Positions 44,990 to 52,851 of a stretch of DNA of 64,000 nucleotides are shown here, one piece after another. The stretch spans positions 62,001 to 126,000 of the forward strand of contig NZ_JACSPQ010000006.1 of NCBI RefSeq assembly GCF_014837055.1, given 5' to 3'. The notes beneath the pieces were generated by a model that saw nothing but the letters and a program-made list of their open reading frames with translations, was not told the DNA's origin and searched no databases. Every line of letters begins with the position of its first letter. Position 1 is the stretch's first letter. The position numbers and the translations under genes were made by a program. The DNA is from Phocaeicola faecium (GTDB lineage: Bacteria; Bacteroidota; Bacteroidia; Bacteroidales; Bacteroidaceae).

Positions 44990-47900
44990 ATGAATACTGT
45001 GTTGAAATTTATGGGAGGATTGTTTGTTCTCCTTTTATGTACAATAAATTCTTTATCGGCTTATAACATCAGGCAAATAACAAATGCCGACGGACTAACC
45101 AGCAGCGCTGTGCTTTCTTTGTTGCAAGATAACAAGGGCTTTTTATGGATGGGAACGTGTGACGGGGTGAATATATACGATGGTACGAAAGCATATAGTT
45201 GGAATGGCTGGGGGCAGCTGAACCTCTCAGGCTATGTGATAGAGGAAATGCTTGAAACTCATGAGGGTGTGATTTGGGTGCAGACCAATTACGGACTTAC
45301 TAAGGTAGACCGGAACAAACATCGGGTAGAAGAGTATTCTCAGTTTAAAGGCAGCGACATGATGGTGAAGAACGAATTGGGCGATTTGTTTTTCTTTTCG
45401 AGCAGTAATATTCTCTATGCTTTCAACGCGATGAAGCAGGAGTTTTACCAACTTCCGATAGGCACCTTGAATAAAGAAGACATTGTTAATCTTTACGTGA
45501 ATGAGCATTATTTGGTCCTTTTCCTGAAAGATGAGATTGTATGTTACCAAATGGAGCATTCTCCGGAGGGAGAATACAGGCTTTCTGCTGTAAGTAATCG
45601 TGAGAAAACAGATGTATGTTATGGATTCGGGGATAATAATCAGATTTATTGGCTCGACGGAAATTGTAATTTGTTTGGATATAACTTGGTAAGACAAGAA
45701 AAGCAGTTTGTTTGTAATTGGGAAAAAGCTTTGAAGGGAAGGGGTACTGTTGTAGATATACTTCGCGATGGCACATCTTTTTTTGTTGCTTTTCAGACGA
45801 ATGGTTTGCTGAAAATATCTTTGCAGGCAAATAATGAATATGCTGTCGATGATTTAGGAATTAAATCAGGGGTTTTCCGGATTCTGAAAGACCGTTTTCA
45901 GGATATTGTTTGGATTGCTACCGACGGGCAAGGTGTATTTGTTTATTCTGAAGGAAAATATTCTATTTTGTCTGTAACTTATCAGGATTTGAATCAAAGT
46001 ATAGGAAAACCGATCCGTTCAATCTTTTGGGACGCCAAAGGAACACTGTGGCTGGGTACGAAAGGAGAAGGCATTCTTAAAATTTATGATTTCTCCCCAA
46101 AACGGCATGATGTGAGATACAAGACAGAACTGATAAATTCGCCAGAGAGTGGATTAATAGATAATTCGGTCTATTCGTTTGCTGAAAGTCGCAGGCCTTT
46201 GTTTTGGATAGGGCATGATTCGGGACTCAGTTATTATTCTTATCGTGATGGAAAAATCAGGAGCGTATCTTCGTCTGAAAAAATCAATTACGTTCATGCC
46301 ATTTATGAAGAAAGTGATTCGGTGCTTTGGATAGCCACAGTAGGCACAGGCGTTGTTCGTGCACTTGTGTCAGATAGGGCGGGCATACCTTATATTCGTT
46401 CATTGAAGCGTTATACGATTGATAACGGTAATTTTTCCTCGAATTATTTTTTCACTCTATTTGCCGATGTCCGGCGTAACGTATGGTTTGGTAATCGGGG
46501 GTATGGATTGTTTCATATAAAAGGCGATAGTTTGTCTGCCATCCCTTTACAGGGTGAATATACAAGTAAGGTGGTAAGCGATATCTTTTCAATAATCCGT
46601 GATAAAGACATCTTTTGGTTAGGAACAGGAGCGGGTTTGATAAAAAAGCAACACGATAAAGAATCCTATTTTAATCAGTCGGTGGGGTTTATAAACAGTA
46701 CCATACATGCCATGCTTCAAGATGAAAACGAGCGGTTATGGGTTGCTACCAATGGAGGGCTGATTGGTTTCGATGTTTTGAATAATAAATTCCAGAATTA
46801 TGGTAAAGGCAGCGGACTGAAAGTTTTAGAGTTTAGCGACGGTGCTTCATTTAGCCAGAATGATACGCTTTTCTTCGGAGGATTTAATGGTTTTGTGGTT
46901 ATAACCAATAATAAAAAGTATGTATCTGATGAAGAATTGACTAATCCACCGTTGCGTTTCACTAATATTAATGTGTTGGGTGAACAGAAAATGTGTATTG
47001 ATGTGCAGAACTGGGGAGATAAGCCTTCTCTTTTGTTGGAGCCTGACCAGAATAACTTTACTTTGTCTTTTCTTGCTCTTGATTATGTAAATCCAACCAA
47101 TTATAGCTATCAGTATCGTTTGAACGAAAAGACAGACTGGATAGACAATGGAGCAAATAACAGCATATCTTTTACTCAAATGAATCACGGGAACTACCTT
47201 CTTGAGATTCGTTATAAAAATCAGGCGACAGGAGAATTCAGCCATGCTTATCCGGTATATATAACAATTGCTTCTCCGTGGTATTTAAGTACGTTGGCTG
47301 TCATTATTTATTCATTGTTAATTTTGTTGGCCGTTTTTATTAGTATTCGTTGGTTCTTGCTTAAACAGCAGCGTAAAAAACTACTGGCGTTAGAAAAAAT
47401 GGAACAAGCGCATAAAGAAGAATTATATGAGGAAAAACTGCGTTTCTTTACGAATATAACCCATGAATTTTCTACTCCTCTTACGTTGATTTATGGTCCG
47501 TGTGAACGTTTGTTGCAATATGACCATTCGGAATATGTGCATAAGTACGTGTCGTTGATTAAGGCTAATGCAGAACGGTTGAATGCGTTAATTCAAGAAA
47601 TCATTGACTTCCGGCGCTTGGAAACAGGACATCAAACTTTGTATATTAAGCAAATAGATGTTTCTTCCGTGTGTAATGAAATTATTCATTCTTTCTCTGA
47701 GCTGGCAGAGCAGAATCAGATTCGGGTAGAGAATGTAGTTGCGGCAGACATTCTTTGGAATACCGATAGCAAGTGTCTGATAAAAATACTGAATAACTTG
47801 ATATCGAATGCTTTTAAATATACTTTTATTGGCGGATTGATTCGTGTGACGGTAAATATTACTGTCGATCGCAGATTGTGTATCAAGGTATATAATACGG

Positions 47901-49012
47901 GAAAAGGAATCAGGCAAGAGGATATTCCTTTGATATTTAACAGATATAAAGTGTTAGATGATGTAGAAACTTCTTCTATTAAAGGAATGTCTTCGCGAAA
48001 TGGTTTGGGACTGGCCATCTGTCGCAGTATGGTTGAATTGTTAGGCGGAGAAATTCAAATTAAGGGTGAGTATAAGAGTTATGCTGAGTTTGAAGTGTTG
48101 CTCCCTATGTTGGATTTAACACCGGAAGGTGGAGAAACTGAAAGTTTTAATACAGAAAATATTCTGCCGGTAATGAAATCTGCGCAACCGGAACGACTGC
48201 CAGAGTTAGCTTCAGATGTGGTGGCGCCCGGTCCTAAGATTCTGGTGATAGATGATAATGTAGAGGTCTTGATGTTGTTACAAGAAGCCTTTTCAAACGA
48301 ATTTAGGGTAGTTGTTGCCCAAAATGCTGAACAGGCATTGGAAGAGATTAAAAATGATATGCCTATTCTGATAATAACAGATGTTATGATGCCGGGGATA
48401 GACGGGTTTGAATTAACCAGAAGATTGAAACAGAACAAACATACAATGTCTATACCGATTGTTATATTGTCTGCAAAAAACTCCAGTCAAGAAAAGATTA
48501 TCGGTTTAGATGTTGGAGCGGATGCGTATATCGATAAGCCTTTTAATATTAATTATCTGAAAGCGGTGGTAGAGCGTTTAATTGAGAATCGCAGTCAGAT
48601 GAAAGACTTCTTCAATTCTTCGGCGTGTGCGTATGGCTTTTCTCACGGGCATTTAGTTAAAGCCGAAGACAAGGATTTTTTATTGAAGATAACAGAGTAT
48701 ATAGAAAAGCATGTCGATTCAGAAAACCTTTCGTTAGAAGAATTGGCAGAATATATGCAAGTAAGTGTACGAACGTTGTATCGGCGTTTTAAAGAAATGG
48801 ATTTGGAGTCTCCTAAAGATTACATCAAAGAGTATAGAATAAAACTGGCTGCTAAATTGTTAAGAACTACATCTTTAACGGTTCAGGAGATTATGTATAA
48901 GACTGGCTTTGTGAATCGTTCACACTTTTATAAAGAATTTTCAAAACATTTTCAGATGACTCCTAAAGACTATCGGAATGAATATAATAAGAAAGAAACA
49001 GAAGTGATATAA
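44990..49012 (+). CDS. Hybrid two-component system regulator of the PUL
   Basis: A 1340-residue one-protein signalling system. A signal peptide is followed by a periplasmic sensor of beta-propeller repeats (for example GFLWMGTCDGVNIYDG) and a Y_Y_Y-type domain (YSYQYRLNEKTDWIDN). A membrane helix lies at about 765-787, then the kinase with His825 in THEFSTPLTLI, an ATPase domain (NGLGLAICRSMVE), a receiver with Asp1131 in TDVMMPGIDG, and an AraC-type helix-turn-helix (about 1245-1335). ATG 44990 is chosen because the longer frame starts inside the promoter. The sensor should bind a manno-oligosaccharide released by the PUL and activate its operon. It has its own promoter and ends 25 bases before the right 56-bp repeat. 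Confidence 0.97.
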   Translation: MNTVLKFMGGLFVLLLCTINSLSAYNIRQITNADGLTSSAVLSLLQDNKGFLWMGTCDGVNIYDGTKAYSWNGWGQLNLSGYVIEEMLETHEGVIWVQTNYGLTKVDRNKHRVEEYSQFKGSDMMVKNELGDLFFFSSSNILYAFNAMKQEFYQLPIGTLNKEDIVNLYVNEHYLVLFLKDEIVCYQMEHSPEGEYRLSAVSNREKTDVCYGFGDNNQIYWLDGNCNLFGYNLVRQEKQFVCNWEKALKGRGTVVDILRDGTSFFVAFQTNGLLKISLQANNEYAVDDLGIKSGVFRILKDRFQDIVWIATDGQGVFVYSEGKYSILSVTYQDLNQSIGKPIRSIFWDAKGTLWLGTKGEGILKIYDFSPKRHDVRYKTELINSPESGLIDNSVYSFAESRRPLFWIGHDSGLSYYSYRDGKIRSVSSSEKINYVHAIYEESDSVLWIATVGTGVVRALVSDRAGIPYIRSLKRYTIDNGNFSSNYFFTLFADVRRNVWFGNRGYGLFHIKGDSLSAIPLQGEYTSKVVSDIFSIIRDKDIFWLGTGAGLIKKQHDKESYFNQSVGFINSTIHAMLQDENERLWVATNGGLIGFDVLNNKFQNYGKGSGLKVLEFSDGASFSQNDTLFFGGFNGFVVITNNKKYVSDEELTNPPLRFTNINVLGEQKMCIDVQNWGDKPSLLLEPDQNNFTLSFLALDYVNPTNYSYQYRLNEKTDWIDNGANNSISFTQMNHGNYLLEIRYKNQATGEFSHAYPVYITIASPWYLSTLAVIIYSLLILLAVFISIRWFLLKQQRKKLLALEKMEQAHKEELYEEKLRFFTNITHEFSTPLTLIYGPCERLLQYDHSEYVHKYVSLIKANAERLNALIQEIIDFRRLETGHQTLYIKQIDVSSVCNEIIHSFSELAEQNQIRVENVVAADILWNTDSKCLIKILNNLISNAFKYTFIGGLIRVTVNITVDRRLCIKVYNTGKGIRQEDIPLIFNRYKVLDDVETSSIKGMSSRNGLGLAICRSMVELLGGEIQIKGEYKSYAEFEVLLPMLDLTPEGGETESFNTENILPVMKSAQPERLPELASDVVAPGPKILVIDDNVEVLMLLQEAFSNEFRVVVAQNAEQALEEIKNDMPILIITDVMMPGIDGFELTRRLKQNKHTMSIPIVILSAKNSSQEKIIGLDVGADAYIDKPFNINYLKAVVERLIENRSQMKDFFNSSACAYGFSHGHLVKAEDKDFLLKITEYIEKHVDSENLSLEELAEYMQVSVRTLYRRFKEMDLESPKDYIKEYRIKLAAKLLRTTSLTVQEIMYKTGFVNRSHFYKEFSKHFQMTPKDYRNEYNKKETEVI

Positions 49013-49037
49013 TGATTAGCGTTACATATTGTTATGT

Positions 49038-49093
49038 TATGAGAAAAGCCGACGTACCGCAAGATACGCCGGCTCTATTTTATTGGGTAGCAT
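49038..49093. repeat. Right copy of the 56-bp direct repeat (terminator) flanking the PUL
   Basis: Identical over 56 bases to 28124-28179. Its last base is the first base of the typA stop triplet as read on the plus strand. Its hairpin is followed on the minus strand by TTTTCTC, so it serves as the typA terminator and also ends the regulator gene. Confidence 0.95.
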
Positions 49094-50898
49094 CAATTGT
49101 TTTTATTGGCACGTTTGCGCTCCGTTTCGTCAAGGATTATTTTGCGCATACGCATACTTTTCGGAGTTACTTCTACGTATTCATCCTCCTTAATATATTC
49201 AAGCGCTTCTTCCAGAGAGAAGATAACCGGCGGAATGATACGCGCTTTATCGTCTGAACCCGAAGCACGCATATTGGTCAGCTTCTTCGATTTGGTGACA
49301 TTGATAACCAAGTCGTTTTCGTGGACGTGTTCGCCTACTACCTGACCGGCATATACCTCGTCTTGCGGATAGATGAAGAATTTGCCCCGGTCTTGCAGTT
49401 TGTCGATGGCGTATGCAAACGCTGTTCCGCTCTCCATTGCAATCATCGAACCGTTGGTGCGGCGCGGAATTTCGCCTTTATAAGGCTGGTAGTTTTTGAA
49501 ACGGTGAGCCATGATCGCTTCTCCCTGCGAAGCCGTCAGTACGTTGGTTCGCAAACCGATGATACCGCGTGAAGGCATGTCGAACTCAATGTTAACGCGG
49601 TCGCCCTGTGTTTCCATCGAAACCATTTCGCCTTTGCGTCGGGTAACCATGTCAATCATCTTGCTGGCAAATTCTTCGGGAACGCTGATGGTAAGTTCTT
49701 CAATCGGTTCACATTTCACTCCGTCTATTTCTTTGAAGATAACCTGCGGCTGTCCTACCTGCAATTCGTAACCTTCGCGGCGCATTGTTTCGATAAGCAC
49801 AGAAAGATGAAGCACGCCTCTACCCGAAACAATCCATTTTCCGTCTTCGTTGTCTGCTTTACGTACCCGCAGTGCCAAGTTTTTATCCAACTCTTTCATC
49901 AAGCGGTCGTGAATGTGTCGTGAAGTAACGAATTTACCTTCTTTTCCGAAGAAAGGAGAATCGTTGATGGTAAATAGCATACTCATCGTAGGCTCGTCGA
50001 TGGCAATGGGCGGCAATGCTTCCGGGTTTTCAAAGTCGCAAATCGTATCGCCGATTTCGAAGTTGTCGATACCGATAATGGCGCAGATATCACCCGATGA
50101 AACCGATTCCACCTTTTTGCGTCCGAGGCCTTCGAACGTATCTATTTCCTTGATTTTTGATTTTACCATCGACCCGTCGCGTTTGGCAAGTGTGATGTTC
50201 ATGCCTTCTTTGAGCGTACCGCGATGGACGCGGCCTACGGCAATACGTCCGGTATACGATGAGTAATCCAGCGAAGTAATAAGCATCTGGGGTGTTCCCT
50301 CCAACTGCTTGGGGGCCGGAATATATTTCACGATGGCATCCAGTAACGGGGTAATGGTTCCGGTAGGAGTTTTCCAGTCTTCACCCATCCAGTTGTTCTT
50401 TGCAGAACCGTAAAGTACCGGGAAGTCTAATTGGTCTTCGGTAGCGTTGAGGCTGAACATGAGGTCGAATACCATTTCGTAAACTTCTTCCGGGCGGCAG
50501 TTGGGCTTATCCACCTTGTTTACCACCACAATAGGTTTCAATCCGATTTGTAAAGCCTTCTGCAATACGAATCGGGTTTGCGGCATCGGGCCTTCGAATG
50601 CGTCGACCAGCAGGATACATCCGTCTGCCATATTTAACACGCGCTCTACCTCTCCGCCGAAATCGGCGTGTCCCGGAGTATCAATAATATTGATTTTCGT
50701 ACCATTGTAATTAATCGAAACGTTTTTAGAAAGAATCGTTATTCCTCTTTCGCGTTCCAAATCGTTGTTATCCAACACCAGTTCACCATTGGTTTGGTCA
50801 TTGCGGAACAGATGTCCCGCCAGCATCATTTTATCGACCAGCGTAGTTTTTCCGTGGTCTACGTGGGCGATGATGGCAATGTTTCTAATGTCTTGCAT
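49093..50898 (-). CDS. typA: Ribosome-binding GTPase TypA/BipA
   Basis: A 601-residue translational GTPase involved in ribosome assembly and stress growth. The G1 motif AHVDHGKTT lies at about residues 10-18, followed by ERERGITI, DTPGHADFGGE and NKVDKP, all intact. Domains II, III and V and the TypA-specific C-terminus (GEHVHENDLVINVTKSKKLTNMRASGSDD) follow. The start ATG at 50898 gives MQDIRNIAIIAH, the family norm; a longer frame upstream is non-conserved and overlaps the promoter. It diverges from rpsO and ends in the right copy of the PUL-flanking repeat. Confidence 0.97.
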   Translation of the reverse strand: MQDIRNIAIIAHVDHGKTTLVDKMMLAGHLFRNDQTNGELVLDNNDLERERGITILSKNVSINYNGTKINIIDTPGHADFGGEVERVLNMADGCILLVDAFEGPMPQTRFVLQKALQIGLKPIVVVNKVDKPNCRPEEVYEMVFDLMFSLNATEDQLDFPVLYGSAKNNWMGEDWKTPTGTITPLLDAIVKYIPAPKQLEGTPQMLITSLDYSSYTGRIAVGRVHRGTLKEGMNITLAKRDGSMVKSKIKEIDTFEGLGRKKVESVSSGDICAIIGIDNFEIGDTICDFENPEALPPIAIDEPTMSMLFTINDSPFFGKEGKFVTSRHIHDRLMKELDKNLALRVRKADNEDGKWIVSGRGVLHLSVLIETMRREGYELQVGQPQVIFKEIDGVKCEPIEELTISVPEEFASKMIDMVTRRKGEMVSMETQGDRVNIEFDMPSRGIIGLRTNVLTASQGEAIMAHRFKNYQPYKGEIPRRTNGSMIAMESGTAFAYAIDKLQDRGKFFIYPQDEVYAGQVVGEHVHENDLVINVTKSKKLTNMRASGSDDKARIIPPVIFSLEEALEYIKEDEYVEVTPKSMRMRKIILDETERKRANKNN

Positions 50899-50919
50899 AC
50901 TATACCTATTATTTGCGTG

Positions 50920-50927
50920 CAAAGTTA
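50920..50927 (-). promoter_or_regulatory. Predicted -7 element TAACTTTG for typA
   Basis: The minus strand reads TAACTTTG at 50927-50920, 22 bases before the chosen typA start. Confidence 0.55.
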
Positions 50928-50970
50928 CGACTTTTTTCTGAAAATGTATTGCTATCCGAAAGATTATCAC

Positions 50971-50978
50971 TACCTTTG
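50971..50978 (+). promoter_or_regulatory. Predicted -7 element TACCTTTG for rpsO
   Basis: A TAnnTTTG match with ATTG at 50948-50951 as a partial -33 element. The rpsO start codon is 43 bases further on. Confidence 0.6.
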
Positions 50979-51020
50979 CAACCGCAAATCAAATTTATAT
51001 ATTTTTTAAAGGTCAAAATT

Positions 51021-51290
51021 ATGTATTTAGACGCAGCTAAAAAACAAGAAATCTTTGAAAAGTACGGAAAGTCTAACACTGATACTGGGTCTCCTGAGTC
51101 TCAGATTGCATTGTTTTCATACCGTATTTCTCACCTGACTGAGCATCTGAAGCTCAACAGAAAAGATTATAGCACTGAAAGAGCTTTGACGATTCTGGTA
51201 GGTAAACGCCGTTCGTTGCTGGATTACCTGAAATCACGCGACATCGAAAGATATCGTGCTATCGTTAAAGAACTTGGTCTGCGTAAGTAA
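51021..51290 (+). CDS. rpsO: 30S ribosomal protein S15
   Basis: An 89-residue S15, a primary binder of 16S rRNA in the central domain. The rRNA-contact features are present: DTGSPESQIALFSYRI (residues 21-36), HLTEHLK and DYSTERALTILVGKRRSLLDYL. The ATG at 51021 fits the family length; a longer open frame upstream is untranslated leader. Codon use is strongly biased, as expected. It diverges from typA and converges on luxS, with a shared terminator at 51314-51360. The usual partner pnp is far away. Confidence 0.98.
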   Translation: MYLDAAKKQEIFEKYGKSNTDTGSPESQIALFSYRISHLTEHLKLNRKDYSTERALTILVGKRRSLLDYLKSRDIERYRAIVKELGLRK

Positions 51291-51313
51291 TTCAGTTTTA
51301 CTTGCTGCAAACG

Positions 51314-51360
51314 AAAAAAGAGAGGTTGCTTCGATAAAACGGGGCAACCTCTCTTTTTTT
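51314..51360. terminator. Bidirectional terminator between rpsO and luxS
   Basis: AAAAAAGAGAGGTTGC (51314-51329) and its complement (51344-51359) form a perfect stem with A- and T-runs at the two ends, ideal for converging genes. Confidence 0.9.
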
Positions 51361-51372
51361 GAGCCCGATTCG

Positions 51373-51852
51373 TTATCGGGGATATTCCAAGTTGGCATCG
51401 GTAATCTGTTCCAATACTTCGCGGAGGAATTTGGCAGCTTCCCATTTCGCCATAGGAAGATTCATCATCAGGTAATTGCCGCAGTCTTTCGGCGTTGCAC
51501 CCGGTATTTCTCCCTCGTATCCGGCTATAAAGCGGAAAGTCTCTGTTACCAGCGGAAGCACATCGCGTGAAGTCAAGTCGCCTTTCATTACCAGATAATT
51601 TCCGGTGAGGCAACCCATCGGACCCCAATAAATGATTTTATCGGCCCATACGGGATGATTGCGCAGGAAGGTGGCGGCAAGGTGTTCGATGGTGTGGATT
51701 TCCGGCTGTCCCAATACCGGTTCGCGGTTGGGTTCTTTCATGCGGATGTCAAAAGTTGTGACGGTTTCTCCGCCTACTTCGTCTTTGCGCGAAACGTAAA
51801 TGCCACGTAACAGGCGAATGTGGTCAATGGTAAAACTCGGTATTTTCTGCAT
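51373..51852 (-). CDS. luxS: S-ribosylhomocysteine lyase (LuxS)
   Basis: A 159-residue LuxS, which splits S-ribosylhomocysteine into homocysteine and the AI-2 precursor. The metal site is HTIEH (H53, E56, H57) plus Cys124 in PKDCGNY, and the catalytic Cys is C81 in GPMGCLTGNY. The RMKEPNREP segment is typical. It lies next to mtnN, which makes its substrate, on the same strand, with a dispersed repeat element between them. Together they recycle S-adenosylhomocysteine; AI-2 signalling is possible but not shown. Confidence 0.97.
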   Translation of the reverse strand: MQKIPSFTIDHIRLLRGIYVSRKDEVGGETVTTFDIRMKEPNREPVLGQPEIHTIEHLAATFLRNHPVWADKIIYWGPMGCLTGNYLVMKGDLTSRDVLPLVTETFRFIAGYEGEIPGATPKDCGNYLMMNLPMAKWEAAKFLREVLEQITDANLEYPR

Positions 51853-51945
51853 AAGTCAATCTGGTATAATCTTTGATTTAAATCGTTGTTTGTTAATTGA
51901 TTAAACGCTGAAGGCACAAGAGGATGATTTCATCGGCATATCCCG

Positions 51946-52035
51946 AAAAACGCTACCGTTAGTGTTGGTCATCCCATGCGGTAGCGTTGCCCGGTTCTAC
52001 CCATAGAATTTATCGGTGCAACCGTTAGCGTTTTT
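51946..52035. repeat. Dispersed AAAAACGCTACC element between luxS and mtnN
   Basis: AAAAACGCTA (51946-51955) and TAGCGTTTTT (52026-52035) are inverted ends. The sequence after the left end matches the elements at 37281 and 44716 for about 35 bases, then CATGCGGTAGCGTT and GGTTCTACCCATAG follow. This copy lies outside the PUL. Confidence 0.7.
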
Positions 52036-52054
52036 TTCAGGCTCTAAACAAGCG

Positions 52055-52750
52055 TTATAATTTGTTTGGCAGCGACTTCAGGAACGTTTCGGTTACGTGG
52101 AAAGAGCGGTCTGCCATTTCTCCCCAAAAGTTCTTGTATTGTTCAAGATGTTGTTCTGCACCCGGCGTGTCGCTGATGATCCGGAAACTGATAAACGGAA
52201 CTTTATAGAGGTAACAAATCTGTGCGATGGCGGCTGATTCCATATCTACGGCAAGTCCCTCAGGAAAGTTTCGTTTGATGTCTTTCAGTTCGTTGGCATC
52301 GGTAATGAATTTGTCGCCGGTACAGATGAGTCCGCCGTGAATCGGGGTTTCGGTATCTAACGAGAGCGCACAGTCATACAATGTATCGTTTCCGCTGAAG
52401 AAGAGGGGGAGTCCCTGTATCTGTCCGTAAGCATTTCCTTCGCCGCACCATACGTCATGATATACTATCTGCCGGCTTGCTACCACATCCATTACGTTCA
52501 GACACGTATCAATGCCCCCCGCCACTCCGGTGCTGATGATACAGTCTGGGGCAAAGTTGCGTATCAGTTCCACCGTTCCGGCAGCTGCGTTTACTTTTCC
52601 GATGCCGCATTGCATCAGTACCACGCTGTTGTTTCGTATCTTTCCCTCAATGTAATTAAAAGCACCTTCGCTGCGTTCGGTTTTTTCCGTCAGTTGGTTT
52701 GCCAGTTGTCTTTGTTCCGACGACATGGCAGTGATGATTCCTATTTTCAT
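52055..52750 (-). CDS. mtnN: 5'-methylthioadenosine/S-adenosylhomocysteine nucleosidase
   Basis: A 231-residue nucleosidase that removes adenine from methylthioadenosine and S-adenosylhomocysteine. It opens with IGIITAMSSEQRQL, carries the base-binding ISTGVAGGID (about residues 74-83) and the ribose-binding VDMESAAIAQICY, with the catalytic Asp expected in ISDTPG (about 193-198). Length is typical. It produces S-ribosylhomocysteine for LuxS, encoded just downstream on the same strand. Confidence 0.95.
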   Translation of the reverse strand: MKIGIITAMSSEQRQLANQLTEKTERSEGAFNYIEGKIRNNSVVLMQCGIGKVNAAAGTVELIRNFAPDCIISTGVAGGIDTCLNVMDVVASRQIVYHDVWCGEGNAYGQIQGLPLFFSGNDTLYDCALSLDTETPIHGGLICTGDKFITDANELKDIKRNFPEGLAVDMESAAIAQICYLYKVPFISFRIISDTPGAEQHLEQYKNFWGEMADRSFHVTETFLKSLPNKL

Positions 52751-52803
52751 GTTTTATTATGATTTTCGCTGACAAATTTACGACTTTTCAGAGAGTATTA
52801 TAC

Positions 52804-52811
52804 TATCTTTG
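52804..52811 (+). promoter_or_regulatory. Predicted -7 element TATCTTTG for the YfhO-type gene
   Basis: An exact TAnnTTTG match 41 bases before the start codon at 52852. Confidence 0.55.
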
Positions 52812-52851
52812 TCGGTCGAAAACAATTAATTATTAATAAACTTATCCTGAT

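Noticed and set aside
28124-49093. 56-bp repeats as ends of an insertion sequence or as phage attachment sites with a local integrase
   Set aside because: The repeats are direct, not inverted, and no transposase, integrase or phage gene lies between them. They remain a repeat-bounded island of unknown mechanism.
50899-50970. 24-codon N-terminal extension of typA
   Set aside because: TypA proteins start at MQDIRNIAIIAH; the extension overlaps the divergent promoter region.
51853-52054. Riboswitch upstream of luxS (SAH-type)
   Set aside because: The sequence is a copy of the dispersed repeat rather than a conserved SAH-binding fold.
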